From positions 1 to 39,555 of IMG/VR virus record IMGVR_UViG_3300022751_000029: 39,555 bases of DNA; one strand, 5' to 3'. The DNA comes from a virus. A model generated the notes under the pieces. The model searched no databases, was not told the origin of the DNA, and saw only the letters and a list, made by a program, of their open reading frames with translations. Shown piece after piece: positions 31,309-39,249 of the stretch (positions within the stretch are counted from its first letter, which is position 1; the number at the start of each line of letters is the position of its first letter). Position numbers and translations under genes: made by a program.

Positions 31309-33306
31309 ATGCCGATACAAGCTACTCAGCGTCGGAACAAACGCAAGACCCGAAAAGTCATCAACATCATACAGGATGAGTTCTCTGGTGCGTATCAGTC
31401 CACGATAGATAACTCACGCCGTAAAATTAACTCTCTATCCAGCATGACCAACATGGAGCTGGTACAGGACAATGTCGTGCGTCCCCGTCCTCCGTTGGTA
31501 CGCTACGGTGCTCAGCCTGATTTGCCTGTCGTTGGTCGTGGTAATTATTACTACAATGGTGAACGTGGCTTACTTTGGATGTTCAATGACGGCGGAGTCG
31601 GTAAGGTATATAAGCAGGTAGATGGTGGTGCCTTTGACCTCATCGGCGGTAACTATACTGTGGATAAATGGAGCAAGTTCTGTCAATCCAAAGGGAAAGC
31701 CTATGTGTACAACAAGGTGGATAAGCTTAGTTACGTAGACCTGAACCTTGATACGATTGTTACCTATACTGCGCTTACTACCCCTGCTGCCCCGAGTGGT
31801 ACAGCCAGCGCTAACCTTATCTCAGGTACGAAACCATATAACTATTACTACCGCGTATCCGCCAATAATGCCGTCGGCGAAAGTATCGCCAGCCCTGTCA
31901 GCGGTGCCGTGAACGTGAACACAGTACGCGAGGGATGGTCATCTGAAACAGCTATCGCTAAGACAGTCGTCATTACGTGGTCAGCTGTCGTAGGTGCAAC
32001 CTCTTATACTTTGTATGTCGGCAACAGCACCAATACTCTGAACGAGCTTGTCAGTGTCAACGCCCTGTCGTATACCGATGATGGTAGCCTAGCCGTCAAC
32101 ACATTCAAGCTCGCACCTGAGGGTAACAGCACAGAGGGATTCATAGCCGACTGGTTATACAACGATAGTAAGAACTCACAGATATTCGGTGTCAGTGGCA
32201 TAGACAACAAACTGTATTACTCGGCGGCTGGTACAGGTGACTTCAGTCCATATAACGGTGGTGGCTGGGTGGCGATAGATGAGAACGGTGACACCAAACT
32301 GAACTTCGTTGACGGCTTCCGTAACGGTAAGGGTGACCCTGTGATTACGACTTCCAGCCGTGGCGCTGCTGGTAAGGGCGCGCTGAACCATGTGACCTTT
32401 GAATCATTGACCGTCGGTGACCAGATAATCATTTACCCGAACGTCTATCCAGCCAGCGGACAGTCTGGCACCTATGCCCCGCGTGCGACATTCAAGATAC
32501 GCGACAGCCTGATTTACCATACAGGACTGGATATCAAGAGTACGGGTACTTCGCAGAACATCGTCAACATCATTACGACTAACTCAGTCAGCCAAGTCAT
32601 CGAACCTGATCTCGACAAGATAAACCTGCAAGCCCTTGAGAACGCCTGCGGTATGGAATATAAAGACCGTGGCTACTTCGCCTTGCCGGTCAACTCCATG
32701 ACCAATAACGAGATATGGTACATAGACTTCTCACGTAAGAATGCATGGATACTTCGATGGCCTATCTCCGCCGATGACCTCTGGCTGTATGAAGACAATG
32801 AGGGTAACACCCATTTCTGCGCACTAGTAGGCAATATCATACTAGAGTTCAGTCGTAAGGGTAGTCAGACACATCAGGATGACGGGGTGGCATGGACATC
32901 TAATGCAGGCTTCTCCGCTCTTGTGTGGGATAAGAGTGGTATCTGCCTCGGACAGGTACGCAACCAGTATTTCAAGTTGTTACAGCCTAAGGGGAACATT
33001 ACGGCTAATGCGACAGGTATTACACGTAGAGGCGTACAGACAGCGGCTGGTTCTGATACGTTCACGGTCACTACAAGCTTCACTGGTTACGATAATTTTG
33101 TGTACGACGAGCATGTTTATGATGAAGACCCTGGTCAGATTAACAGTTATGGTAAGAGCGTCGCAGTATTACGTATCAAGCCAAAAGGACTACTAAACCA
33201 GATATCGTGGGACGTCGGGGCAGCTACAGCGGGCAGTGATTACACGCTCAGTACAGTCACATCGCGTGGATGGTATTCGGAAGAATTAATTATGAAGACA
33301 CTTTAA
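31309..33306 (+). CDS. Tail nozzle-like protein with fibronectin-III-type insert
   Basis: 665 residues, basic at the start (QATQRRNKRKTRKV), then beta-propeller-like repeats (GLLWMFNDGGVGKVYKQVDGG, KAYVYNKVDKLSYVDL). An FnIII-like domain lies near residues 160-265 (TPAAPSGTASANLISGTKPYNYYYRVSANNAVGES). More propeller blades follow. This matches tail nozzle or stabilisation proteins of short-tailed phages. Family call by pattern. Confidence 0.65.
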   Translation: MPIQATQRRNKRKTRKVINIIQDEFSGAYQSTIDNSRRKINSLSSMTNMELVQDNVVRPRPPLVRYGAQPDLPVVGRGNYYYNGERGLLWMFNDGGVGKVYKQVDGGAFDLIGGNYTVDKWSKFCQSKGKAYVYNKVDKLSYVDLNLDTIVTYTALTTPAAPSGTASANLISGTKPYNYYYRVSANNAVGESIASPVSGAVNVNTVREGWSSETAIAKTVVITWSAVVGATSYTLYVGNSTNTLNELVSVNALSYTDDGSLAVNTFKLAPEGNSTEGFIADWLYNDSKNSQIFGVSGIDNKLYYSAAGTGDFSPYNGGGWVAIDENGDTKLNFVDGFRNGKGDPVITTSSRGAAGKGALNHVTFESLTVGDQIIIYPNVYPASGQSGTYAPRATFKIRDSLIYHTGLDIKSTGTSQNIVNIITTNSVSQVIEPDLDKINLQALENACGMEYKDRGYFALPVNSMTNNEIWYIDFSRKNAWILRWPISADDLWLYEDNEGNTHFCALVGNIILEFSRKGSQTHQDDGVAWTSNAGFSALVWDKSGICLGQVRNQYFKLLQPKGNITANATGITRRGVQTAAGSDTFTVTTSFTGYDNFVYDEHVYDEDPGQINSYGKSVAVLRIKPKGLLNQISWDVGAATAGSDYTLSTVTSRGWYSEELIMKTL

Positions 33307-33315
33307 GGAGATTAT

Positions 33316-34350
33316 ATGGCCGCCAATGCAAACGATTTTTTCATACAGGTAGGTAGTCCAGGAACAGCCACGAATTTGGCGGGCTCTGGTTACACCATTG
33401 GTGCGCCTAGTATCACCGTTGACACCACAACAAACTGGCCGACGCTTACGGGTGTCATCTTCGGCATAGATGTCATCGAAACTGATTCCAACGGTAATGA
33501 AGTTCGCGTAGATGGTTCCTACTGTATCTTTGAGGGTGTCGTGACCAGTGGTACGACTATCGGCTCCGTAGACAGGATATTCGGAACACCCCAGAATTAT
33601 TCAGCAGGTGCGACAACTCGTGTCTATATCACTATTTCGACAGAGATAACTAACCGACTTGTACAGGGATTGCTGGTAGAACATAACCAACTTGGTCAGC
33701 ACACATTGACTTCCAACTCTACCCTAACATCCCCGAAAGTCATCACCAGTCTGAATGATACGAACGGTAATGAACTGTTCAAGGTTACCCCGACTGCATC
33801 TGCTGTGAATGAATTTACTATAACTAACGGTGCTACTGGTAATGCACCGATCCTGTCAGCTACAGGTAGTGACACAAACATAGATGTAAATATCGCACCA
33901 AAGGGTACCGGTGTCCTAAGAGTGGGTGGAGCAGCAGTAAATATAGGTGCCTGGACAACCTGGACTCCTACGTTTAGCGCGTTTACTTTGGGTAATGGGG
34001 TTATAAACTATGCTAAATATACCCAAATAGGTAAGACTGTACATCTAAAGTTACGTGTTACGCTCGGAACCACGAGTGTCGTGAGTGGCGCAGTCGGGTT
34101 TTCTCCACCCGTAAATCTAACCTCAGATTACACAAATGAGGACTTCATCCTATCTACAGTTGTCTTACGTGACGCAACAGGACAAGAAAACAACGGTGTA
34201 CTTATATGGAGTTCAGCAACAAGACTGAATCTCGGCGTAATGGATACTGCCGGAACGGCCGCCCAGAACGGTACCGTTGGTGCTAGTACGCCGTTTACAT
34301 GGGCAACAAATGACTTCTTTCAGGTTAATGCCACATACGAGGGAATCTAA
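33316..34350 (+). CDS. Tail fibre / receptor-binding protein
   Basis: 344 residues behind AAGGAGATTAT. A nozzle-attachment-like N-terminus precedes a repeat region (TNRLVQGLLVEHNQLGQHTLTSNSTLTSPKVITSL, GSDTNIDVNIAPKGTGVLRVGG), then a separate C-terminal beta domain (WTTWTPTFSAFTLGNGVINYAKYTQIGKTVHLKLRVTL) of the type found at fibre tips. Probably binds the host surface. Confidence 0.75.
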   Translation: MAANANDFFIQVGSPGTATNLAGSGYTIGAPSITVDTTTNWPTLTGVIFGIDVIETDSNGNEVRVDGSYCIFEGVVTSGTTIGSVDRIFGTPQNYSAGATTRVYITISTEITNRLVQGLLVEHNQLGQHTLTSNSTLTSPKVITSLNDTNGNELFKVTPTASAVNEFTITNGATGNAPILSATGSDTNIDVNIAPKGTGVLRVGGAAVNIGAWTTWTPTFSAFTLGNGVINYAKYTQIGKTVHLKLRVTLGTTSVVSGAVGFSPPVNLTSDYTNEDFILSTVVLRDATGQENNGVLIWSSATRLNLGVMDTAGTAAQNGTVGASTPFTWATNDFFQVNATYEGI

Positions 34351-34354
34351 TAAC

Positions 34355-35410
34355 GTGTCCAGTAAATGGCTAGATAAGCAACAAGAAAGGGAGCAACAGG
34401 AGCATATGGGTCAACCTATCACGGAGGTCTCACAGGAAGAGTTCGTCGAGACGCGAGAGAAGCCGTATACCGTACAGTCTGGTGAAACGCTGTGGGGCAT
34501 CGCCGCACGTTTCAAGATAGATGCAGAAGAGCTCTTGTTCTATAATAGTCTCCCCGACGCGAGTGCTATCCAGCCTGGTCTTGAGATACATCTGCCTATC
34601 ATCGGTGAGAACAAACCAGATGAGCGTGCGATATGGTACGAACTCCAAACCAAACAGATGCACATCATCAACAAAGGCGGTGCCTACAAGTGGTCATTCG
34701 GTAACGCTAAGAAGCTATCACAGATAGAAAAGTCTGGGCCGACATGGGCATGGAACGCCGCCGTCGAAGTAGTAGCGACTGCGCACGTCCCACTAGAAGA
34801 GGGTGTCGCCAGTTACTACATGACCGCCACTGACCTTGGCACCTACATAGAGACTGGACGCGTGAACTACAACATCGGTTTCAATCATACGCATCTTGCA
34901 GAGGGCGCACCTGTGGAGGTTCCTGCTACAGTCGTGGAGCCTATCGTGACTCCTGAGAAGACTATAGAGGATGTGAAGTTCATCAGTCGTATGGATGACC
35001 CGAACATGTATAAGGTAAGCTATCATAAGTTCCGTGAGACGGGCATGTACCGAGTTGTCCGCGACGTATGGGTAAAAGAATACGATGGTCGACAACAAGA
35101 CCACTTCCTCAGCGAGGGTGAAAAGGTAGAACTCATCGGTACGTTCATGCGTGGTGAGATGATATATGGCCGACCATGGAGCGATACCAATAACTTCTGG
35201 TTCGGTATACCGATGCACTGCCTAGAGGCTATCAACGAAGACCCTGACATAGATGAACTGGGTGAATTACCTGTAGCTGACAGGATCGCTGCAAAAAAAG
35301 CACTCAGTCCATCCGAGAAAGTTTGGGACGTATTCAGCCGTAATGTCGGTCGTGGTGTAAGATTATCTGAGAATATGAAGAAACAAATAAAACGAAAGGT
35401 CATCAAATGA
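34355..35410 (+). CDS. LysM-domain virion or lysis protein
   Basis: Started at GTG 34355 (351 aa); ATG 34406 is an alternative. A LysM peptidoglycan-binding domain occupies about residues 35-80 (YTVQSGETLWGIAARFKIDAEELLFYNSLP ... IQPGLEIHLP). A long mixed region and a second small beta domain (SRMDDPNMYKVSYHKFRETGMYRVVRDVWVKEYDG) follow. No catalytic peptidase or muramidase motif is evident. It may anchor the particle or a lysin to the wall. Overlaps the holin-like gene (ATGA). Confidence 0.75.
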   Translation: MSSKWLDKQQEREQQEHMGQPITEVSQEEFVETREKPYTVQSGETLWGIAARFKIDAEELLFYNSLPDASAIQPGLEIHLPIIGENKPDERAIWYELQTKQMHIINKGGAYKWSFGNAKKLSQIEKSGPTWAWNAAVEVVATAHVPLEEGVASYYMTATDLGTYIETGRVNYNIGFNHTHLAEGAPVEVPATVVEPIVTPEKTIEDVKFISRMDDPNMYKVSYHKFRETGMYRVVRDVWVKEYDGRQQDHFLSEGEKVELIGTFMRGEMIYGRPWSDTNNFWFGIPMHCLEAINEDPDIDELGELPVADRIAAKKALSPSEKVWDVFSRNVGRGVRLSENMKKQIKRKVIK

Positions 35411-35874
35411 ACATCATCAACTTCCTAAACGACGTGGCTACCAATGTGCCGTGGGCTACCATCGGCGAGGTCGTGGCAGCGTCTGGGCTACTATCATTCA
35501 TACTGGTTCCGCTGAAGAAGCCTGTCGCTAACTGGTTCAAACACAACGAGCAAATGATGATTACCTTAGTAGGTGTCGGTGGTGTCCTGATTGCAGCTGC
35601 TAATTACCTGTTGACTACCCCGACACAGAATCCGAGCATCATAGCCATGCAGGGCTTTGTCGTGGCCTTTGGTTCACAGCCGTTCTACTTCATCATCGTT
35701 AAGCCGCTTCTCCGTTGGATTACTAAACAGATTGCTAAAGGTATCGCACTGAGCAATGATGTGCAGTCTGCACTCTTACCTGTCGCAGAAATAAAAGAAG
35801 AAACGACCCCTGTTGTAGAGGTCGCCCCTGTGGTACCTGTCGCAGATACTGACGTGCATTCTTTCGATAGCTAG
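35407..35874 (+). CDS. Holin-like membrane protein
   Basis: 155 residues with three or so hydrophobic segments (about residues 15-37, 50-70 and 80-100) and a Val/Pro/Glu-rich soluble tail. Size, topology and position at the end of the late operon suit a holin that would release the lysin. Its stop overlaps the stop of the convergent gene at 35871. Confidence 0.65.
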   Translation: MNIINFLNDVATNVPWATIGEVVAASGLLSFILVPLKKPVANWFKHNEQMMITLVGVGGVLIAAANYLLTTPTQNPSIIAMQGFVVAFGSQPFYFIIVKPLLRWITKQIAKGIALSNDVQSALLPVAEIKEETTPVVEVAPVVPVADTDVHSFDS

Positions 35875-36089
35875 AGCGTAGCGCAGTTCCCATCAGAACA
35901 GTTCAGGATGTTATCGCTGGTATGTCCCTGCCCTTTCGCCCACGACATCCAGTGTTGCCAGATGGTCATGTTACGGGTTGATTCTTTGGTGACTAATTTA
36001 ACAGTTTTCTCAGCTATCCAGTGGCCGACGATCATCTTGAGACCGACTGTGAATATTAAGAACTCTAGTATATTTTTTAATACGTTCAT
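35871..36089 (-). CDS. Small membrane protein (72 aa)
   Basis: MNVLKNILEFLIFTVGLKMIVGHWIAEKTV... has an N-terminal hydrophobic helix and a soluble tail with two cysteines (NCSDGNC). Last gene of the leftward right-end operon; convergent with the holin-like gene. The upstream AAAGGTTTAAAAGAA serves as a loose ribosome site. Confidence 0.6.
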   Translation of the reverse strand: MNVLKNILEFLIFTVGLKMIVGHWIAEKTVKLVTKESTRNMTIWQHWMSWAKGQGHTSDNILNCSDGNCATL

Positions 36090-36151
36090 TTCTTTTAAAC
36101 CTTTTTTTGTTTTTGTTTACTTGTTTGTCAGCGTATTTTTCGCTGTTGATG

Positions 36152-36445
36152 TTATCGAGTGATGACTGGGCCGCAGACAGGTTGTGCAGTCTTTGCCTTA
36201 ACCACAGCAGTGAGTAGACCATAACTAGCTAGTCCTTTTTCACAGTTTAGTCTCTGTGCCTCGTACTTAACGACGAGATCAGCACGGTCTGCCTTAAGAC
36301 TTGCTATTTCCTTAGCCTTGGCATCTTCGACTACTTGCCTCTTCTGGGCTTCTTGTTTTTGATATTTGTCATAGTGCTGCACAGATAGTGCAGTAGCGCC
36401 AACCACAAGGGCTATGACAGCGGCTATTAAAGCTGTTCTTTTCAT
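36152..36445 (-). CDS. Spanin-like (Rz-type) single-TM coiled-coil protein
   Basis: 97 residues from ATG 36445: an N-terminal TM helix (ALIAAVIALVVGATALSV), then a Lys/Glu/Gln coiled coil (KYQKQEAQKRQVVEDAKAKEIASLKADRADLVVKYEAQ) and a Cys-containing end. The shape is that of an inner-membrane spanin, but such small TM/coiled-coil proteins also occur in hosts without an outer membrane. It has its own extended -10 directly upstream. Confidence 0.6.
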   Translation of the reverse strand: MKRTALIAAVIALVVGATALSVQHYDKYQKQEAQKRQVVEDAKAKEIASLKADRADLVVKYEAQRLNCEKGLASYGLLTAVVKAKTAQPVCGPVITR

Positions 36446-36451
36446 ACTTGG

Positions 36452-36460
36452 ATTGTAGCA
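36452..36460 (-). promoter_or_regulatory. Extended -10 (TGC-TACAAT), near-leaderless
   Basis: Reading leftward, TACAAT (36452-36457) with a TG extension lies 6 nt before ATG 36445. The TGTGCTA context equals that of the promoter at 39184. Confidence 0.45.
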
Positions 36461-36462
36461 CA

Positions 36463-36678
36463 CTACTTCTTATCGGATTCCATCTTGGTCTTGAGGTGCT
36501 GATAACTGATTACCCATGGTGCTAAATCATCGAAATACCACAGGCTTTCGCAATTGCAACGGATGCACTTATACAGCACCCCATCATCTGCATCGGTTTT
36601 AAAACTCCCAGATGCTACAAGTTCAAGTTTGCATATTGGACAATAACAAAAGGTAGTCTGTTTTTTAAACAATTTCAT
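36463..36678 (-). CDS. Zinc-ribbon protein (71 aa)
   Basis: Started at ATG 36678 (MKLFKKQTTFCYCPICKLELV...). Two pairs, CPIC and CIRC-N-C, about 30 residues apart make a zinc ribbon. Overlaps the previous gene by 14 bp. Function unknown. Confidence 0.65.
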   Translation of the reverse strand: MKLFKKQTTFCYCPICKLELVASGSFKTDADDGVLYKCIRCNCESLWYFDDLAPWVISYQHLKTKMESDKK

Positions 36679-36862
36679 TTCTACCCCAAACATCGGGTTC
36701 ATCTTCCCAGCGTGATGCGTGTACACAGGGTGGACTATCCTTATCTAGCTTTATGGCTGTCTTACAACCTCTACACAGGTTTAATTGCCAACCTCTTAGG
36801 ACGACACCACACCATGCACATCGTCTCCTGAAGCCAAATCGCAACGGTGATTCTTCCATCAT
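36665..36862 (-). CDS. Zinc-finger-like basic protein (65 aa)
   Basis: Started at ATG 36862 (ATGA overlap). RRRCAWCGVVLRGWQLNLCRGCKTAIKL holds a CxxC...CxxC site in a basic context. Possibly nucleic-acid binding. Paired with a second zinc ribbon immediately downstream. Confidence 0.65.
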   Translation of the reverse strand: MMEESPLRFGFRRRCAWCGVVLRGWQLNLCRGCKTAIKLDKDSPPCVHASRWEDEPDVWGRNEIV

Positions 36863-37110
36863 TTCTCCGCCAAATCCTTTCCAATCTGCCACTCAGTATC
36901 TATTACAAGCGTAGCCTCAAATACAGCCCGTGCCACATCATCATAATTGTATGATTGTTTCATCACGTCGTAACCAGCCTGTCTTATCTCAGCCAATAGT
37001 TCGAGGTGCTTTTCTTTGAGAAGATCATATATCTTGGGTTCAATTTCACTCCTTAGGTAAAACGCATCCTTACCAGCTGGCTTGTCAAAGATATTATCCA
37101 TTAACATCAA
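36859..37110 (-). CDS. Hypothetical helical protein (83 aa)
   Basis: MMLMDNIFDKPAGKDAFYLRSEIEPKIYDLLKEKHLELLAEIRQAGYD...; overlaps both neighbours by 4 bp. Unrecognised, in the recombination operon. Confidence 0.65.
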   Translation of the reverse strand: MMLMDNIFDKPAGKDAFYLRSEIEPKIYDLLKEKHLELLAEIRQAGYDVMKQSYNYDDVARAVFEATLVIDTEWQIGKDLAEK

Positions 37111-37328
37111 TAACTCTCCTTTAATTCATCATACTTAGATTTCCAATTTGCAATCGTCTTCGCATTCTTCGTCCGATAAATACTCATCAGTGCACTTGTA
37201 GACACAGGCGGAATAGATGTCACGCAGTCCCTGAAGAAACTATACCCGACTTCCAGCCCCTTTGTCTGCTTGTGCCACTCGATAGTCGCTTCAAGGTCTG
37301 CAAGGGAGTTAATGCGACGTGGCTTCAT
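37107..37328 (-). CDS. Hypothetical basic protein (73 aa)
   Basis: MKPRRINSLADLEATIEWHKQTKGLEVGYSFFRDCV..., alpha/beta, 4-bp overlaps. Ends with a helix IANWKSKYDELKESY. Unrecognised. Confidence 0.65.
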   Translation of the reverse strand: MKPRRINSLADLEATIEWHKQTKGLEVGYSFFRDCVTSIPPVSTSALMSIYRTKNAKTIANWKSKYDELKESY

Positions 37329-37738
37329 AGGTAGTACTTCGCTTGTTCTATAGCGTTATCTATTTGTATGAGCCAATCCTGATCGGTAGCAAGCGGTAGT
37401 TCATATCCGTTATTGGCAGATGTTTCCCTGAACTTATCGACGGACTTGGCCATCTCTTCCACGGTAAGGTCAGATGAACTACGGTAGAATGTCCGGCCGT
37501 TCTTCTCGTACGCATAGATGTCCTTATTGAGCATCTTATAGACTTGCTTGCCCTCTTCTAGTGTATAACCGAAATGGACTGAGAACGCCCCTATTATGAG
37601 ATGGAGGTATCGGTTCTGGGGATTACTCCGCTTGGCGCTAACCTTTTTAATCTCGACAAGCGCTTCTTCCCCCACGAGCTTAGTGGCATACTCGAATAAC
37701 CCATCTGCGCCTCCTTTAGTCTTGGTGTTGAACTTCAT
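37325..37738 (-). CDS. NinB-like recombination-associated protein (tentative)
   Basis: 137 residues from ATG 37738 behind GGAGTAAG. The core SAKRSNPQNRYLHLIIGAFSVHFGYTLEEGKQVYKML and RSSSDLTVEEMAKSVDKFRE ... ANNGYELPLA resembles the NinB/Orf-type recombination mediators often found beside ERF or RecT genes. The position right after the ERF gene supports this; the assignment remains tentative. Confidence 0.6.
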   Translation of the reverse strand: MKFNTKTKGGADGLFEYATKLVGEEALVEIKKVSAKRSNPQNRYLHLIIGAFSVHFGYTLEEGKQVYKMLNKDIYAYEKNGRTFYRSSSDLTVEEMAKSVDKFRETSANNGYELPLATDQDWLIQIDNAIEQAKYYL

Positions 37739-38342
37739 CACTTACTCCTGGGTCAAATGCGCGGATAGTTTCCAGTACGTTCTGGTGGTCTTTCGCCATT
37801 ACCTTAGTCGGGTGTGTGCCATAAGTCTCAGTCATGAATTTCATAAAGTCATTCATGGTCGGGTTAGCCTCTGGCGTGATTTTCTTCATGACGATAGTAA
37901 ATGCCCGTACCCATTCCTTTTTCATCTCCCCGTCTGCAAGGCGCTGTGTGCTTGCATCGTTGTCATCGTCCGTGACCAGTCCGAACATAGCAGTCAGCAT
38001 ATAACGACGTGCGTAGGTTATCGCGCCACCAACACCCTGTGGGTCTTGGCGTGTGATGACAAGGTTCATAGTCTCGCTGATGTACTCACCCGATTCATGG
38101 TAGATAGTCGTACTAAGCATATCACCCGACATGTTGCCATTGCCGTTAGTTGGTGACTGGATGATGGTTAGACCATTCGTTTTCAGCTGGCCTTTAATGG
38201 CGTTCCAAATCGTCGTCATGTCAGCATACTTGTACGAGTACTTGCCTACTTCGGCCTTGCTCGTCTTGCTAATGGACTCCACTGCCTGCTGGACATTATG
38301 GATAGCTGGAATAATCTTTGTGATTGTTTCGCTGGTTTTCAT
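37716..38342 (-). CDS. erf: ERF-family single-strand annealing protein
   Basis: 208 residues with the ERF signature: an N-terminal VESISKTSKAEVGKYSYKYADMTTIWNAIKGQLKTNGLTIIQSP, a beta core (MLSTTIYHESGEYIS) and GGAITYARRYMLTAMFGLVTDDDNDAS. ERF proteins anneal complementary single strands and let phages recircularise or repair terminally redundant DNA, which fits the terminal overlap seen here. Good ribosome site (GGAGAGGG). Confidence 0.9.
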   Translation of the reverse strand: MKTSETITKIIPAIHNVQQAVESISKTSKAEVGKYSYKYADMTTIWNAIKGQLKTNGLTIIQSPTNGNGNMSGDMLSTTIYHESGEYISETMNLVITRQDPQGVGGAITYARRYMLTAMFGLVTDDDNDASTQRLADGEMKKEWVRAFTIVMKKITPEANPTMNDFMKFMTETYGTHPTKVMAKDHQNVLETIRAFDPGVSDEVQHQD

Positions 38343-38372
38343 AACTTGCCCTCTCCAAATAAATCTAATACT

Positions 38373-38549
38373 TCACGAGTTTCCGTACGGACGCATGTCC
38401 AGCAATCGCAGAGAAAATTCTTCCTGCAAGGTTCCTGTTTCAATAGTCTTTCTAATATCTTTGTCAACATTCTCTGAATCCTCAAAGTCCGCAGAAAACC
38501 CACCAAGGTCAACATGCAGACGCTTTATGTAAGTGCGTGCTTTTTTCAA
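38373..38549 (-). CDS. First gene of the recombination operon (58 aa)
   Basis: The frame opens at GTG 38558, but TTG 38549 has ideal spacing from GGAGG, so I prefer it. The product is helical and acidic (KKARTYIKRLHVDLGGFSADFEDSENVDKDIRKTIE...). Unrecognised. Confidence 0.55.
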   Translation of the reverse strand: MKKARTYIKRLHVDLGGFSADFEDSENVDKDIRKTIETGTLQEEFSLRLLDMRPYGNS

Positions 38550-38576
38550 ATCGTACACCTCCTCAGGTATGTCTAT

Positions 38577-38605
38577 ATACTACCAAAATACATGGTGCTC
38601 TGCAA
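38577..38605 (-). promoter_or_regulatory. Leftward promoter of the recombination operon
   Basis: TTGCAG (38600-38605), 17-bp spacer, TAGTAT (38577-38582) reading leftward. It is divergent from the rightward -10 at 38636. AGGTATGTC occurs at 38565-38573 and again at 38644-38652, once near each start point, and may bind one regulator. Confidence 0.55.
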
Positions 38606-38635
38606 TACGTTAGTGCATGAAATGTCAGCAGGATT

Positions 38636-38641
38636 TATACT
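38636..38641 (+). promoter_or_regulatory. -10 element of a leaderless rightward gene
   Basis: TATACT, 6 nt before ATG 38648; only a weak -35 is visible. Confidence 0.5.
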
Positions 38642-38647
38642 ATAGGT

Positions 38648-38803
38648 ATGTCATATGAAATCGGGACTTCTGTCTCACTAACACATCTAAATAAACCAAA
38701 GGCGGTCGCTAAAACGCGGCGTAAATTTCCACCTATTTCGCAAGCGGAAATCAAAGAACTGATGGCGTATCTTCAGTCCGTTTATCCACAGGCCACAGCC
38801 TAA
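38648..38803 (+). CDS. Leaderless small basic protein (51 aa)
   Basis: MSYEIGTSVSLTHLNKPKAVAKTRRKFPPISQAEIKELMAYLQSVYPQATA. The basic middle and helical end suggest nucleic-acid or protein binding. The -10 lies so close that the transcript should begin at the ATG. A perfect DnaA box (TTATCCACA, 38782-38790) lies inside its coding sequence. Divergent from the ERF operon, so it could be an early regulator. Confidence 0.55.
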   Translation: MSYEIGTSVSLTHLNKPKAVAKTRRKFPPISQAEIKELMAYLQSVYPQATA

Positions 38804-38806
38804 AAC

Positions 38807-38834
38807 TTGCAATATAAAAATGGTGTTGTATACT
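38807..38834 (+). promoter_or_regulatory. Promoter of a small RNA
   Basis: TTGCAA (38807-38812), 16-bp spacer, TATACT (38829-38834). TTGTATAC (38826-38833), a sequence repeated twice further on, overlaps the -10. Confidence 0.6.
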
Positions 38835-38840
38835 GCTTCG

Positions 38841-38966
38841 CTTTGGATTATAGTTCCTAGTAAGGTCAAGCTTGCCCGACAAAAACACAAACGGGTTATA
38901 CCACAAAACAAAAATACACCTCCTCCATTAAACGGAACCCACGCTCTCGCAAAGGTTCCGTTTTTG
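38841..38966 (+). ncRNA. Candidate small RNA with anti-Shine-Dalgarno stretch
   Basis: About 125 nt between a promoter and a strong terminator, with no frame of note. An A-rich unpaired region contains CACCTCCT (38917-38924), identical to the conserved 3' tail of bacterial 16S rRNA and able to pair with ribosome-binding sites. It sits just 5' of the terminator hairpin, where sRNA seed regions are often found. Function is inferred. Confidence 0.5.
38931..38966 (+). terminator. Intrinsic terminator of the small RNA
   Basis: AACGGAACC/GGTTCCGTT, a perfect 9-bp stem (38931-38939 and 38954-38962) with a run of five T residues. Confidence 0.85.
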
Positions 38967-39039
38967 GTTATTGAATACATTTTGTATACGGGCAATATTG
39001 TGTCGAAATATGCTTAATATTTAGGCTTTAGAAACCTTA

Positions 39040-39113
39040 CAGGGGTGGACCTCTGTTAACCGTAGTCCCCTGCCCCAGCCATAAGCGGGTTGCCATCAGG
39101 GGTCAGATTTTTT
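39040..39113 (+). terminator. Terminator-like element with alternative anti-terminator pairing
   Basis: CCCCTG (39067-39072) can pair either with the upstream CAGGGG (39040-39045) or with the downstream CAGGGG (39097-39102); the latter helix is followed by six T residues (39108-39113). Inside it CAGCC/GGGTTG adds stability. The arrangement permits attenuation, but no upstream promoter is certain. Confidence 0.5.
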
Positions 39114-39180
39114 CTTGGCGACTTCCATGCTAAAGAGGGTAGCTACATAATAAGTAGAACAACTAAGCAAATTAGTAGTG

Positions 39181-39249
39181 TGCTATACTTGTATTATCGG
39201 TTGGAGACGATATACAATTTGTATATAAATATGGGTCACTAGCTCCAAC
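39181..39249 (+). promoter_or_regulatory. Promoter, operator-like palindrome and leader stem of the GIY-YIG gene
   Basis: Extended -10 TGC-TATACT (39181-39189). A perfect palindrome TATACAA-T-TTGTATA (39211-39225) lies about 15 nt after the expected start and would suit a dimeric repressor. GTTGGAG (39200-39206) pairs with CTCCAAC (39243-39249), closing the palindrome in one leader stem. The ribosome site TTGGAG lies at 39266-39271. Confidence 0.55.

Noticed and set aside
36010-36222. 70-codon leftward frame overlapping 35871-36089
   Set aside because: It overlaps the preferred 72-residue membrane protein and the spanin-like gene, and lacks a ribosome site.
38687-38995. 102-codon leftward frame
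   Set aside because: It lies opposite a good small gene, the sRNA and its terminator, and has an implausible composition.
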